A stretch of 27,154 nt of DNA from contig JBFMFE010000033.1 of the NCBI GenBank assembly GCA_040752295.1, positions 1 through 27,154 of the forward strand, written 5' to 3'. The notes beneath the pieces are model-generated. The model saw only the letters and a program-made list of their open reading frames with translations. It was not told where the DNA came from and did not search any database. Position numbers and translations under genes: made by a program. This document shows, piece by piece, positions 14,048 through 22,837 of the stretch (positions are counted from its first letter, which is position 1; each line of letters opens with the position of its first letter). The stretch is from JBFMFE01 sp040752295 (GTDB taxonomy: Bacteria; UBP15; UBA6099; JBFMBQ01).

Positions 14048-16291
14048 GTGAGGAGCAGAGGCCGAGGGAACCGGGATGTCTTTGAGAAAGTCATTCCCGG
14101 CGCGATTCTCGCTATTGCATTTGCTTTACAGTTGTTGTTTATAGTTACGACAAAAACGCCGGCAGTATATTCCGACGCAAAAGCCTATATCGGGGTCGCC
14201 GAAGACCTGCTTCTTTTGGCGAAAAAGCCCGGCATAGTTTTCAAAATGCTCGGGGAGCTTTCCGGCGCGGAGAAGAAAAGGGAAGGCATGATTGCCGCGT
14301 CGGAAAGATACGGGCTGAAGGAAATACGGCATATAAACGCGCGGCTGATCGCTTATCCCGCTTTCATCGCGGTGGTTATCGTTTTTACGAGAGAGGTTTT
14401 TTACATAACGCTCGTTCAGGCGCTGCTCGGAACGATGAGCTGTTATTTCATTTTTGTTTTCGCGAGGAGGAATTTCGGAAAGCCCACGGCATATACAGCC
14501 CTCGTCGCGGCGGCGTTATATCCTCCCCTTGTCATATCCGCCCAATCCGTGATGACGGAAACGCTGACGGCGTTTCTGCTGACGCTGCTGTTGGCGTTGT
14601 CCGGAGGGGTCCTGGGTCCGGGAAGAAAATTTCAAGGCATTCTTTCGGGAATAGTTCTTTTTTTACTAATGACCTGCAGGTTAGTGTTCACACTGCTTCC
14701 GGTGGTTGTTTTTGCCGCGTATATTCTGGTTCATCTGTGCCGGAAAGCCGGCGGGATGAAGAGCGGGACCGCGTTGCGCGCGACGTTTGCGGCGTGGCTT
14801 GTCCCGGCGATTCCGTGGTTTCTTTTAATGAAACTCGTGTTCGGGGGCTTCATGCCGCCCGGCGCCGGCGGATTGTCGTTCAACATCGGTCAGAACCAGG
14901 AATACCGCGGTTACCATCATGATCTCCGGGTTCCCGAGATCACGCCGGGTCTGGCTTTCATCATGAAGAGAAACGGACATGAGACTCCCACGGAGAGCGA
15001 CTACAGAGAAGAGGCGCTTGAGACAATCAAGTCTCGTCCGGCTGGTTTCATATTTCTTTTTTTTGAGAAGGTGGAGCGTCTCTGGTCCAATCCGCACAAC
15101 GAGTTCAAAGTGAATTATATCCTTTCTTATAAATGGCAGAGGCTCATGCATCGGGCGATAATCATTTCGGGATTGGCGGGGATGCTTGCCGCCTCCGTTA
15201 TGCATACGGGATCATTCCTGCCGATATCGCTAATACTGTACGCGACGGTCGCCCACGGGATGACCCTGTCGCTCGCCAGGTACAACGTTCCCCTGATGCC
15301 GGTCTGGGTTATTTTTGCATCTTTCGCGCTGGCAAACCTCGGGTATCTCGTGAAAAACGTCCTGCCTTTTTTTGCGGACAGGGCGCTTTTTTTGTGCTCA
15401 TCCGTGCTGTTTGCGATATACGCGTTGAAGTTCAATTTTTTACCGCTTGAAGCCCCTTCAACGATGTTCAAGTTGTTTTACTTTGCGGGCGCGGCGGGCG
15501 TTTTTTCCCTGTTCCTGAAGTTCCATTTCCGGCGGATGAAACGAGAAAGCAACACAACGTGGAAGGTTTGTTCGGGGCTTTTCATGGTCATGGTGTTCGC
15601 CTGCCTGATAATGATCGCCGCGGGGAATCGTTATAACCTTTCGTGGTCGTGCACGATTTCCGACGGGACAAAGGAGATAGAGCAGGTGATAACGGTGAGA
15701 AACCCCGACGCCTTGGCTGTTAAAAACGCCTATATTTATCTTGATATTCAGGGAGAACCCTATGACATGAAACCGTTGCGGATAACGCTGAACAGCGTGC
15801 CGTTGAAACACGCGGGGCAGTTTTTCCAGGTGGACACGGAGAAATTCCAATTGCTCACCGGCACCTACTTTTACTACATGAAGATGCTTAATCTGCACCC
15901 GAACGAACTCCGGCAATGGTATGTTTTTCCGTTCGATAAAGGCATTCTGAGGCGGGTGAACACGATCACTCTGAAGTGGGAAGACGCGGGCGGGGGCGAA
16001 TCCCGGCTGCGCGTTTACGGAGATTATAACGTTGATAAATCGGGAAAGAGGGTCGTAATTCCATATTTCTGCTTCTCGCCTCTTGAGAGCTGCTTTTTAA
16101 AATTCACGGACATGATGGACTATAGAATCTACCACATAAGGGAATTAGACAGCGAGCGTTCCCGGAGCAGGCTGATCGGGTCCGGCGCCGCGCGCGGGAA
16201 CGATCTTTGCGAACGCGCCGGGTATCAGCTTGGACAATACAGGATACGGATCGTAGTGGAAACGGAAAGCGGCGACAGGCTGGTGCTTTAG
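14048..16291 (+). CDS. Large GT-C-type membrane glycosyltransferase-like protein
   Basis: A 747-residue protein with about eleven transmembrane segments in the first 525 residues and a soluble, beta-rich C-terminal domain of about 220 residues. The first external loop carries YSDAKAYIGVAEDLL, the acidic-loop pattern of GT-C (PMT/ArnT-like) glycosyltransferases that use polyprenyl-phosphate sugars. A long insert with FNIGQNQEYRGYHH follows the middle helices. The C-terminal domain after residue 530 (SWSCTISDGTKEIEQVI...) is unrecognised, probably periplasmic, possibly carbohydrate-binding. The start is GTG 14048 behind a G-rich GGGAAGCGAAGG element. Codon choice and base composition differ from the neighbours: plus-strand C equals or exceeds G here, whereas flanking genes are strongly G-rich, suggesting separate origin. 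Donor and acceptor cannot be told. Confidence 0.75.
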   Translation: MRSRGRGNRDVFEKVIPGAILAIAFALQLLFIVTTKTPAVYSDAKAYIGVAEDLLLLAKKPGIVFKMLGELSGAEKKREGMIAASERYGLKEIRHINARLIAYPAFIAVVIVFTREVFYITLVQALLGTMSCYFIFVFARRNFGKPTAYTALVAAALYPPLVISAQSVMTETLTAFLLTLLLALSGGVLGPGRKFQGILSGIVLFLLMTCRLVFTLLPVVVFAAYILVHLCRKAGGMKSGTALRATFAAWLVPAIPWFLLMKLVFGGFMPPGAGGLSFNIGQNQEYRGYHHDLRVPEITPGLAFIMKRNGHETPTESDYREEALETIKSRPAGFIFLFFEKVERLWSNPHNEFKVNYILSYKWQRLMHRAIIISGLAGMLAASVMHTGSFLPISLILYATVAHGMTLSLARYNVPLMPVWVIFASFALANLGYLVKNVLPFFADRALFLCSSVLFAIYALKFNFLPLEAPSTMFKLFYFAGAAGVFSLFLKFHFRRMKRESNTTWKVCSGLFMVMVFACLIMIAAGNRYNLSWSCTISDGTKEIEQVITVRNPDALAVKNAYIYLDIQGEPYDMKPLRITLNSVPLKHAGQFFQVDTEKFQLLTGTYFYYMKMLNLHPNELRQWYVFPFDKGILRRVNTITLKWEDAGGGESRLRVYGDYNVDKSGKRVVIPYFCFSPLESCFLKFTDMMDYRIYHIRELDSERSRSRLIGSGAARGNDLCERAGYQLGQYRIRIVVETESGDRLVL

Positions 16292-16315
16292 CGGCGGCGC
16301 GTTCGATTCTCCCGC

Positions 16316-17704
16316 ATGGACACTGAGAAGCGAGAGGTCTGCCTGGTCAACCCCGCCCCGCGGGGGCGGAGACAGTACTATGACCGTTTGAGGGTACCGA
16401 TTCTGGGCATCGGGTACATTGCCTCATACATAAGGGCTGGGGGGCACGGCTGCGCGGTGGTGGACGCGAAGATGGAGGGATTGCCGCCGGAGGCGGCGGC
16501 GAGGAAGGCTGCCGGCGCGCGTCCGTTTTTAGTGGGCGTCACGGCGATGACGCACGAGATCGGGCTTGCGCACGAGATCGCGTCCATCGTAAGGAGCGTA
16601 TCGTCCGGGACGCTCACGGCGGTGGGCGGGGCGCACGCGAGCGCGCTGCCCGCGCAGACGCTTGAGGAATTTCCCTCTTTCGATTTCGCGTGCTTCAACG
16701 AAGGGGAGGAGACGCTGCTCGAGCTGCTCGCCGCGGCGGGAGGCGGCGGGGACACCGCCGGCGTTTGCGGCATATCGCGGCGCGACGGCGGGGAAGTGAG
16801 GGTAAACCCGCCGAGGGAGTGGATCGGTGACCTGGACAGGCTCCCGTTTCCCGCGTGGGAGCTGTTTCCCTCCACGCGGACGTATCCCATCATCGGCAGC
16901 CGCGGGTGTCCCTACAGGTGCGTTTTCTGCATGAGGGCGCTTGGAGAGCGGGTGAGGCTGCGCTCGCCGGAGAACGTTTTTGAGGAGTACCGTTGGCTTG
17001 TGAGGGAACGAGGAGCGGCGACGATTTTTTTCAGGGACGAGGTGTTCGGACTGAAGCTGGCGGGTGCGCACCGTTTTCTCGATCTTGTAGTTGGAGAGGG
17101 GCTGCATAAGCGAGCGAGGTGGTCGTGCCAGATGAGGGCGGGGCAGGCGGACGTTGAACTTTTCCGCAAGATGCGGCGGGCGGGGTGTTTCGAGGTGGGG
17201 TTCGGCGTGGAGTCAGGCAATCCTGAGATACTGAGGGAGATAGCGAAGGGGATAACCATCGAGCAGGTCGAGGAGGCAGTCCGGCTGGCGAAGGAAGCCT
17301 CGCTGCGGACGGCGGCTTTTTTCATTCTTGGTCATCCGAACGAGACGCGGCGCACCGCAGCTGACACCGTTGATTTTGCGGCGAGGCTCAATCCGACGCG
17401 GATTTCGGTGGGGATAATGGTTCCGTATCCGGGTACGAAGGTGGCTGAGATGGCGCAGAAGGGTGAGGGGGGGTACAGGCTGCTGTCGAGGGACTGGGGT
17501 GATTACGACAAATACCTTGGCGGGGCACTGGAAGTAGAGGGGCTGCCCCGCGCCGAGATGGAACGTCTCCAGACGCTCGCGTTCATCAAGCTTTATCTGA
17601 GGAACCGCCGGCTGCCGGCGCTGGCGGGTCTTCTGTTTTCACGTCGCAGGGAAGTGTTTTACATGATCCTGCGTCTTGCCGGATTTGTTTTCCGCAGGCG
17701 GTAG
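16316..17704 (+). CDS. B12-binding-type radical SAM protein
   Basis: A 462-residue protein with an N-terminal cobalamin-binding-like Rossmann domain (residues 8-150: CLVNPAP, GIGYIASYIRAGGH, VGVTAMTHE, AVGGAHASALP) and a radical SAM barrel. The cluster motif is Cys198, Cys202 and Cys205 in GCPYRCVFC. Downstream blocks GFGVESGNPEILREI and FFILGHPNET are typical of the B12/radical SAM superfamily related to BchE and hopanoid-modifying enzymes. It starts 24 bp after the glycosyltransferase gene and ends the plus-strand cluster, so a role in modifying a lipid or sugar of the exported polymer is reasonable but unproven. No Shine-Dalgarno is obvious before ATG 16316. It converges on tyrA, whose stop lies 47 bp away. 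Confidence 0.88.
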   Translation: MDTEKREVCLVNPAPRGRRQYYDRLRVPILGIGYIASYIRAGGHGCAVVDAKMEGLPPEAAARKAAGARPFLVGVTAMTHEIGLAHEIASIVRSVSSGTLTAVGGAHASALPAQTLEEFPSFDFACFNEGEETLLELLAAAGGGGDTAGVCGISRRDGGEVRVNPPREWIGDLDRLPFPAWELFPSTRTYPIIGSRGCPYRCVFCMRALGERVRLRSPENVFEEYRWLVRERGAATIFFRDEVFGLKLAGAHRFLDLVVGEGLHKRARWSCQMRAGQADVELFRKMRRAGCFEVGFGVESGNPEILREIAKGITIEQVEEAVRLAKEASLRTAAFFILGHPNETRRTAADTVDFAARLNPTRISVGIMVPYPGTKVAEMAQKGEGGYRLLSRDWGDYDKYLGGALEVEGLPRAEMERLQTLAFIKLYLRNRRLPALAGLLFSRRREVFYMILRLAGFVFRRR

Positions 17705-17751
17705 TTCGGGCGCCGCGGGGAGGGGTGGGGACGTACGCGCGGCGTTGGGAG

Positions 17752-18855
17752 TCATCTTTTTTTTCTTGCGTTGAATCCGGTTTTTTTCAGGAGTTCGAGG
17801 GCGCGGTCCACGTCCTTTTCGCTTTCGAGCGTCAGGGCGATGGCGCCGCCGCGAAGTTCCCTTACGTGGCGCACGTGAATGTTTTTGATGTTTATGCCTG
17901 CTGCGCCGAGGGATGTTGCGATCTCGCCGATCACGCCGGGTCTGTCGGCGGCGTCCACGAGCACCTCGTAATTAGGGAAGAGCGCGCCTTTTCCGCGTTC
18001 GGGGATGGCGTCGCGGAATGACTTGGCGCTCTCGAAGAGGCGTTCGAGGTTTTCCCCGGCGTCCGAGCTGAGCGTTTCCGTCAATTCGGACATCACCTTC
18101 AGGAACCCGCGCGCCGTTTCGAGGATGGGGTCGCGATTCGTCAGGCAGATGTCCCTCCACACTTCGGGGCTGCCGGAGGCTATCCGCGTCGTGTCCCTGA
18201 AGCCTCCGGCGAGGAGCGGAAAAAGTTGCTCATGTCGTTCGCCGATTTCCGATATGCATTTTGTGAGGCTCACTGCGACGAGGTGTGGGAGGTGGCTGGC
18301 GGCGGCGACGAGGAGGTCGTGGCGGTGCGGGGGCATGACGAGCACTTTTGCTCTGGCAGCTTCCCAGAGTTTTTTCACCCGTTCGAGCGCGCCGGGGTCG
18401 GTACGTTCGGTCGGGGTGAGGACGCAGAGGGCGTTTTCGAAAAGGTTCCCGCGGGAGGCTTCCACGCCGGAGTCTTCGGAGCCTGCCATCGGGTGCCCGC
18501 CGACGAAGAATGGACCGCCGGCGGGAAAGATTCTGTCGCCGACGCTGGTTATTTCGACCTTGGTGCTGCCGACGTCCGTGACTATGGCGTTGTATTTGAG
18601 AGCGGGTAAGATTTCCTCGAGGACGGCGGGGATGGTCTTCACGGGGGTGGAGACGATCACGAGGTCGGCGTCCGCCGCGGTTTCGAGCGGTGTTTTTTTT
18701 GTTTCGTCCGCTATTTTTTCCTGGAGGGCGTAGGCGAGCCTGTCGGGATTTCTGCCCGTGGCGGAGATTTTTCCGGCGGCGCCGGCGGCGCGCAGGGCGC
18801 GCGCGAGGGAGCCGCCGAGGAGTCCGATTCCTATGATGGCGATTTTTTCAAACAT
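17752..18855 (-). CDS. tyrA: Prephenate dehydrogenase with C-terminal ACT domain
   Basis: Oxidatively decarboxylates prephenate to 4-hydroxyphenylpyruvate in tyrosine synthesis; cytoplasmic. The 367-residue product has an N-terminal NAD(P)-binding Rossmann fold (IAIIGIGLLGGSLARAL), the family blocks TDVGSTK and GGHPMAGSEDSG, and the helical dimerisation domain with FRDTTRIASGSPEVW. The C-terminal ACT domain (about residues 293-365: YEVLVDAADRPGVIGEIA) probably mediates feedback by amino acids. It is the last gene of a minus-strand run, 51 bp after the secreted protein gene. No other aromatic amino-acid gene is near, so the operon logic is unclear. ATG 18855 has no evident Shine-Dalgarno. Confidence 0.93.
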   Translation of the reverse strand: MFEKIAIIGIGLLGGSLARALRAAGAAGKISATGRNPDRLAYALQEKIADETKKTPLETAADADLVIVSTPVKTIPAVLEEILPALKYNAIVTDVGSTKVEITSVGDRIFPAGGPFFVGGHPMAGSEDSGVEASRGNLFENALCVLTPTERTDPGALERVKKLWEAARAKVLVMPPHRHDLLVAAASHLPHLVAVSLTKCISEIGERHEQLFPLLAGGFRDTTRIASGSPEVWRDICLTNRDPILETARGFLKVMSELTETLSSDAGENLERLFESAKSFRDAIPERGKGALFPNYEVLVDAADRPGVIGEIATSLGAAGINIKNIHVRHVRELRGGAIALTLESEKDVDRALELLKKTGFNARKKR

Positions 18856-18906
18856 GTGGGCGAGTGCCGGCGGTCCGGGGAGTTGTGAGAGCAGCGATGA
18901 GCCGGG

Positions 18907-20223
18907 TCAATTCACGGTCACCTCAACCGGGTGATCGAGTATGTTCAGGTACGCTGCTTCATCGCCGGGGCGGTAGACGGGGATGTTGTACATTATGGAG
19001 GTCAGTTTCCACTGACCCGCCTTGAGGGTTTCCATATTTTTGAGGTCGTAGCCGATGGCGCCGAAGTAGCCGGGTTCGCGTTCCGGGGGTTCCTTCACCG
19101 AGAGGTCGTCGACGTAGAAGAGCATGGGCTGGGCTTCGACGCTGTGGTCGTAAACGAGGCGGTTCATCCAGGCGCCGGTGTCGCCTTCCGAGGTTCCGTA
19201 GACGACCGACCATTTGTAAGGGGAGAGGTCGAGATTTTTTTCGGCGTCGGACATTCTGCCGTCCATGACGACGCCGCCGGGGTTGTTGGAGTTGACGAAT
19301 ATTCTTCCCATCGAGTTGGAGTGGCCGTCGGTGACGACGCGGAACTCGCAGTTCTTGAGGAGTTTTCCCACGTCGAAGGGGACGTCCACGACGGTGGGCC
19401 AGAGGAAGAAGTTGTAGTAGTAAACGTTGTCAATGACGGAGGCTGGGGTGGGGATTTTCCAGAAGAGGAACATCTGGTTTTTCGTGCGGCGGATGACCCT
19501 GACCGGTCCGTCAATGTAAGCGATGAGGGCGGAGGTGAAATCGTTCTCGTTCTTGGAGATTGTGAGGTTGATGAGCCTGGTATTGGTGGAGGCGCGTATT
19601 TTCAGGCGGTCAATCATGTTTTTGCCGGAGCCTTTTCCCGTTTTGGTGATGGCGAGTTTGTCGAAGCCGATTTTTGCGTCTTTGGCGAAGGCGTTTTCGT
19701 AGTGGAGGGCTTTGATCTCCTCGCATTCGTTCAGGCATGACACATAGTCGGTTTTTGAGCGCGGCGGGGGGTTTTTGAAAAGTAAGACGTACGCCCAGCC
19801 TTTCTCCCCGGTCAGGGGGTCGGTGACTGTGACCTGCGCCTTTTTGCCTGTTCCGGCGGGGAAGAGATCGGTGGAGACCCTGCCGCCGAGGTCGCGGGAC
19901 ATGAAGACCAGTTCGTCGTTGGCGTCGAACGCGCCGTTGTCGTTGTCCCGTGAGGGGTGGGGTCCGAAGGGGAAGGTGAGGTCGCCGTCGGGCTTTCTTT
20001 CGTCTAACTGGAAGGGGATTGGGGCGAGCGTGCCGTTGGATTCGGCGTAGACCCTTATTTTTTCGATGGGCGTCCCGATGAAGTTTTTGAGTTTGTTTCC
20101 CTCGATGATGATGGGATCGGTTGTGCGCTGGATGGAGCGTACATTTTCGGCGGCGGCGCGCGCGGAGTGGTTCAGGGTAAGGCAGGCGGCGATCATGATC
20201 GTTGAGAGGGCGGCGTGTTTCAT
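18907..20223 (-). CDS. Secreted protein of unknown function
   Basis: A 438-residue protein that I do not recognise. A clear signal peptide (MKHAALSTIMIAACLTLN...SARA) with probable cleavage after ARA makes it periplasmic or secreted. The mature part is acidic and beta-rich. It shows RTTDPIIIEGNKLKNFIG near the start, then FPFGPHPSRDNDNGAFDANDE, an Asp/Asn-rich stretch that could bind calcium, and a Cys pair in SCLNECEE. Later blocks include VYYYNFFLWPTVVDVPFD and SVVYGTSEGDTGAWMNRLVY. The gene begins 14 bp after the FAD oxidoreductase stop, so the two are almost certainly co-transcribed and may act in one pathway. No catalytic motif is visible. Confidence 0.7.
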   Translation of the reverse strand: MKHAALSTIMIAACLTLNHSARAAAENVRSIQRTTDPIIIEGNKLKNFIGTPIEKIRVYAESNGTLAPIPFQLDERKPDGDLTFPFGPHPSRDNDNGAFDANDELVFMSRDLGGRVSTDLFPAGTGKKAQVTVTDPLTGEKGWAYVLLFKNPPPRSKTDYVSCLNECEEIKALHYENAFAKDAKIGFDKLAITKTGKGSGKNMIDRLKIRASTNTRLINLTISKNENDFTSALIAYIDGPVRVIRRTKNQMFLFWKIPTPASVIDNVYYYNFFLWPTVVDVPFDVGKLLKNCEFRVVTDGHSNSMGRIFVNSNNPGGVVMDGRMSDAEKNLDLSPYKWSVVYGTSEGDTGAWMNRLVYDHSVEAQPMLFYVDDLSVKEPPEREPGYFGAIGYDLKNMETLKAGQWKLTSIMYNIPVYRPGDEAAYLNILDHPVEVTVN

Positions 20224-20237
20224 AGTGGACGGCGGCT

Positions 20238-21293
20238 TTATTCTTCCCTGTATTTCTGGAAGTACCTTTCGCCGCGGAAGGCCGGGATTCCTTTCTGGAG
20301 GTTATCCACGAGGAGAGCGAACCTGTCGGGGTTAGCGAGGAGCGCGGTTCCGAGGGGTTTCATGATGGTCCAGGGGAGTGCGCGGTAGACTTTCCTTGCG
20401 AACATGGTTCTGCGGTAGAAGCGGGTGAAGGATGTGAAGTCGTTGAGGGCGCGTTCGCGGTCGGAGACGGCGAGGGCGGCGGTTCTGCCGGAGGTGGCGG
20501 CGCCCGCGATGCCGAAGAACATGATGGGGTCCTGCCAGCCTCCGATGGAGCCGGTGAGAATGAATTTTCCGTGGAAGAGGGTGGGTTTCGTCGCCGCGGC
20601 AGCCCATGAGACCTTCCAGTTTTTCAGTTCAAGCCTTTCCGTTTCGAGCAGGATGCGTTCGTATTTCCGCCTCGCGTCCTTTCTCAGTCCGTTCTCGTTG
20701 AAGACAAGCGTCATCAGCAGACCGTTGAGCGACGCGGTGTAGGCGTAGTCGCCGGTGTAGTGTCCCCAGTATCCCTGGCATTCGGCGTTCCTTTCGGTTT
20801 CGGTCGTAGCGATGTGCGCTTCGCACTCCCTGAAGGGGAGTGCGAGGAGCTTGAACATTTCGGGGTACATTCCGGTGGCGATGATGGTGTCCGGGGGGAG
20901 GGCTTCGACGTCCGACTTTGATTCGATGTTTTTTCCGAACTCGAATTTCACGCCGGCTCGCAGGGCTTCGTTGTAGAGGAAGGTGTCCAGCGAGCTTTCG
21001 CGGTCTCCCCTCTCGACCATGTAAATGGGTTTGTGGTTGACCTTCCATGCCCGGTTTTCGATGTGGAACTTCATGCTGGTGAGGTTGACGAAGAAGGGGT
21101 CGAGGTTGATTCCGATGTATTCCCAGGTTTTCCGTCTGTCAATGGGAGTTATGTGAGTTGACGGGTGAAAGAGGCGGGAGCCGCCGATTTTCCTTTCTCT
21201 GTCGAGGACGAGGACGTTTCGTTCCTCGCGGGCGAGGTTGATTGCCGCGACGAGGCCCGAGAGTCCCGCTCCGACGACGATGTTTTCCGGCAA
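20238..21293 (-). CDS. FAD-dependent oxidoreductase, geranylgeranyl-reductase-like
   Basis: A 351-residue flavoprotein. The N-terminal dinucleotide fold IVVGAGLSGLVAAINLAR starts within five residues, followed by VLVLDRERKIGGS. Middle and C-terminal parts (GYWGHYTGDYAYTASLNGLLM and LTGSIGGWQDPIMFFGIAGAATSGRTAAL) resemble the FAD-binding closing region of geranylgeranyl-reductase/halogenase-like monooxygenase folds. The substrate is unknown. The open frame runs to an ATG at 21371, but that ATG is next to a TATAAT box. A TTG at 21293 has GGGAGGAA eight bases before it and gives the compact family N-terminus, so I choose TTG 21293. It is followed tightly by the secreted protein gene. Confidence 0.75.
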   Translation of the reverse strand: MPENIVVGAGLSGLVAAINLAREERNVLVLDRERKIGGSRLFHPSTHITPIDRRKTWEYIGINLDPFFVNLTSMKFHIENRAWKVNHKPIYMVERGDRESSLDTFLYNEALRAGVKFEFGKNIESKSDVEALPPDTIIATGMYPEMFKLLALPFRECEAHIATTETERNAECQGYWGHYTGDYAYTASLNGLLMTLVFNENGLRKDARRKYERILLETERLELKNWKVSWAAAATKPTLFHGKFILTGSIGGWQDPIMFFGIAGAATSGRTAALAVSDRERALNDFTSFTRFYRRTMFARKVYRALPWTIMKPLGTALLANPDRFALLVDNLQKGIPAFRGERYFQKYREE

Positions 21294-21360
21294 TTCAGAT
21301 TCCTCCCGGACGGCGCCCCGTGTTTCCGTGCCGCCGGGCGTGGAAACGGGGGCGGTGAAA

Positions 21361-21366
21361 ATTATA
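21361..21366 (-). promoter_or_regulatory. TATAAT box upstream of the FAD oxidoreductase
   Basis: A perfect minus-strand TATAAT lies about 68 bp before the preferred TTG start, in the 129-bp gap after the NtrC-family gene. No good -35 is visible. Its position argues against translation starting at the ATG at 21371. Confidence 0.4.
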
Positions 21367-21422
21367 GTCATTTGGGGGGATGAGTGAAAGAGAGTGGGAT
21401 GGGGGGGGTGGGGTTGTGGGCG

Positions 21423-22781
21423 TTACCGGATGTTGTATTCTTCGAGTTTGTAGTAGAGGGTTCGTTCGCTGATTCCGAGTTTTCTGGCGGCTTCTTTGCG
21501 GTTGCCGCCGGTGAGTTTGAGGGTATGCTCGATGACCTGGGTTTCGAGGGAAGAGGTGACGTCCTTGAGGGTTTTGTTTTCGAGGTGGAAGGGGATTTTC
21601 GAGGAAGCGCCGGGGCGGAGGAGAGGGAGTATTTCGTTATCGTTGAGGGTGGCGGACTCGGAGAGGAGTATGGCTTGTTCGAGGACGTTGATGAGTTCGC
21701 GGACGTTACCCGGCCAGTGGTGGTTGAGGAGAGCGGCGAGGGCGCCGGTGGAGAGGCGGGAGGCGGAGCGTTTGTGTTCTTTGGCGAGGCGTTTGAGGTA
21801 GAAGTCAACGAGGGGGGGTATGTCTTCGGGGCGTTCCCTGAGGGGAGGGATTTTGATTTCGACGACGCGGATTCGGTGGTAGAGGTCGAGGCGGAAGGAG
21901 TTTTTTTCGACGGCTTCTTCGAGGTTGCGGTTGGTGGAGGACAGGAGGCGGACGTCCACGGGGATGAGGCGGGTGTCGCCGACTCTTCTGATAGTGGCGG
22001 TGTCGAGGGTGCGGAGGAGTTTGGCCTGGAGGGATTGTTGAAGCTCGCCGATTTCGTCGAGGAAGAGAGTGCCGCCGTTCGCCTCCTCGAAGAGGCCGCG
22101 CTTGCTGGTGTAGGCGCCTGTGAAGGCGCCTTTGACGTGGCCGAAGAGTTCGCTTTCGATGAGGTTTTCGGGGAGAGCGGCGCAGTTGAGGGCGACGAAG
22201 GGGTCGGGTGCGCGTTTGCCGTGGTAGTGGATGGCGCGCGCGAGGAGTTCCTTGCCGGTGCCGGTTTCGCCGGAGATGAGGACGGTGACGTCGGTTGGGG
22301 CGATGCGTTTGAGGAGGGAGAAGATTTCGGACATCTGCTTGCTTTTGCCGATGATGTTGGCGAAGCCGTATTTTTTTTCGATTTCCTCGCGGAGGGCGAC
22401 GTTTTCCCTGAGGAGGCGTACTTTGTCGAGGGCTTTTCTGACGATTTCCTTGAGTTCGTCGAGGTTGAAGGGTTTTGTTACGTAGTCCTCGGCGCCGAGT
22501 TTCATGCAATGGATGGCGTTTTCGATGGAGCCGTAGGCGGTGATCATGATGACGGAGAGAGGGGGAACGAGGGCGCGTGCGGTTTTGAGTATTTCGGCGC
22601 CGTCAATGTCCGGGAGGCGTATGTCGCAGAGTACGAGGTCGAATTTTTCGTTTTTGATGGCTTCGACGGCGTCGGCGCCGGTCATGCGGTTTGAGACGTC
22701 GAAACCTTCGCGCGCGAGAGTGGTTTCGAGGATTTCGATGATGGATTTTTTATCGTCAACGACGAGTATGTTAGGGGGCAT
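21423..22781 (-). CDS. NtrC-family sigma-54-dependent response regulator
   Basis: A 452-residue transcription activator with three domains. The receiver domain (1-120) has the acidic pocket VVDDKK and phosphoacceptor Asp53 in LCDIRLPD. The AAA+ domain (about 145-375) has Walker A GETGTGKE (171-178) and the sigma-54 contact loop GAFTGA (218-223). The Fis-type helix-turn-helix is at the C-terminus (NRKEAARKLGISERTLYYKL). It should activate RpoN promoters when phosphorylated. No histidine kinase is in the window, so the partner is elsewhere. Spacing is 56 bp after xerC/D and 129 bp before the FAD oxidoreductase. The ATG at 22781 sits about 21 bp after its own TATAAT. Confidence 0.95.
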   Translation of the reverse strand: MPPNILVVDDKKSIIEILETTLAREGFDVSNRMTGADAVEAIKNEKFDLVLCDIRLPDIDGAEILKTARALVPPLSVIMITAYGSIENAIHCMKLGAEDYVTKPFNLDELKEIVRKALDKVRLLRENVALREEIEKKYGFANIIGKSKQMSEIFSLLKRIAPTDVTVLISGETGTGKELLARAIHYHGKRAPDPFVALNCAALPENLIESELFGHVKGAFTGAYTSKRGLFEEANGGTLFLDEIGELQQSLQAKLLRTLDTATIRRVGDTRLIPVDVRLLSSTNRNLEEAVEKNSFRLDLYHRIRVVEIKIPPLRERPEDIPPLVDFYLKRLAKEHKRSASRLSTGALAALLNHHWPGNVRELINVLEQAILLSESATLNDNEILPLLRPGASSKIPFHLENKTLKDVTSSLETQVIEHTLKLTGGNRKEAARKLGISERTLYYKLEEYNIR

Positions 22782-22801
22782 TTGCGGCGGTCACCGGATT
22801 A

Positions 22802-22807
22802 ATTATA
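22802..22807 (-). promoter_or_regulatory. TATAAT box upstream of the NtrC-family gene
   Basis: A perfect minus-strand -10 hexamer in the 56-bp gap after the recombinase gene would give a leader of roughly 14 nt. No matching -35 is seen at 16-18 bp. Confidence 0.4.
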
Positions 22808-22837
22808 GCCGAAAAGCGGCGTGGTGGTCGTGCCCGT

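Noticed and set aside
21384..22694. 436-codon plus-strand open frame
   Set aside because: It is antisense to the clearly real NtrC-family gene and is made of Glu/Gly/Val/Phe-rich filler caused by the strand skew.
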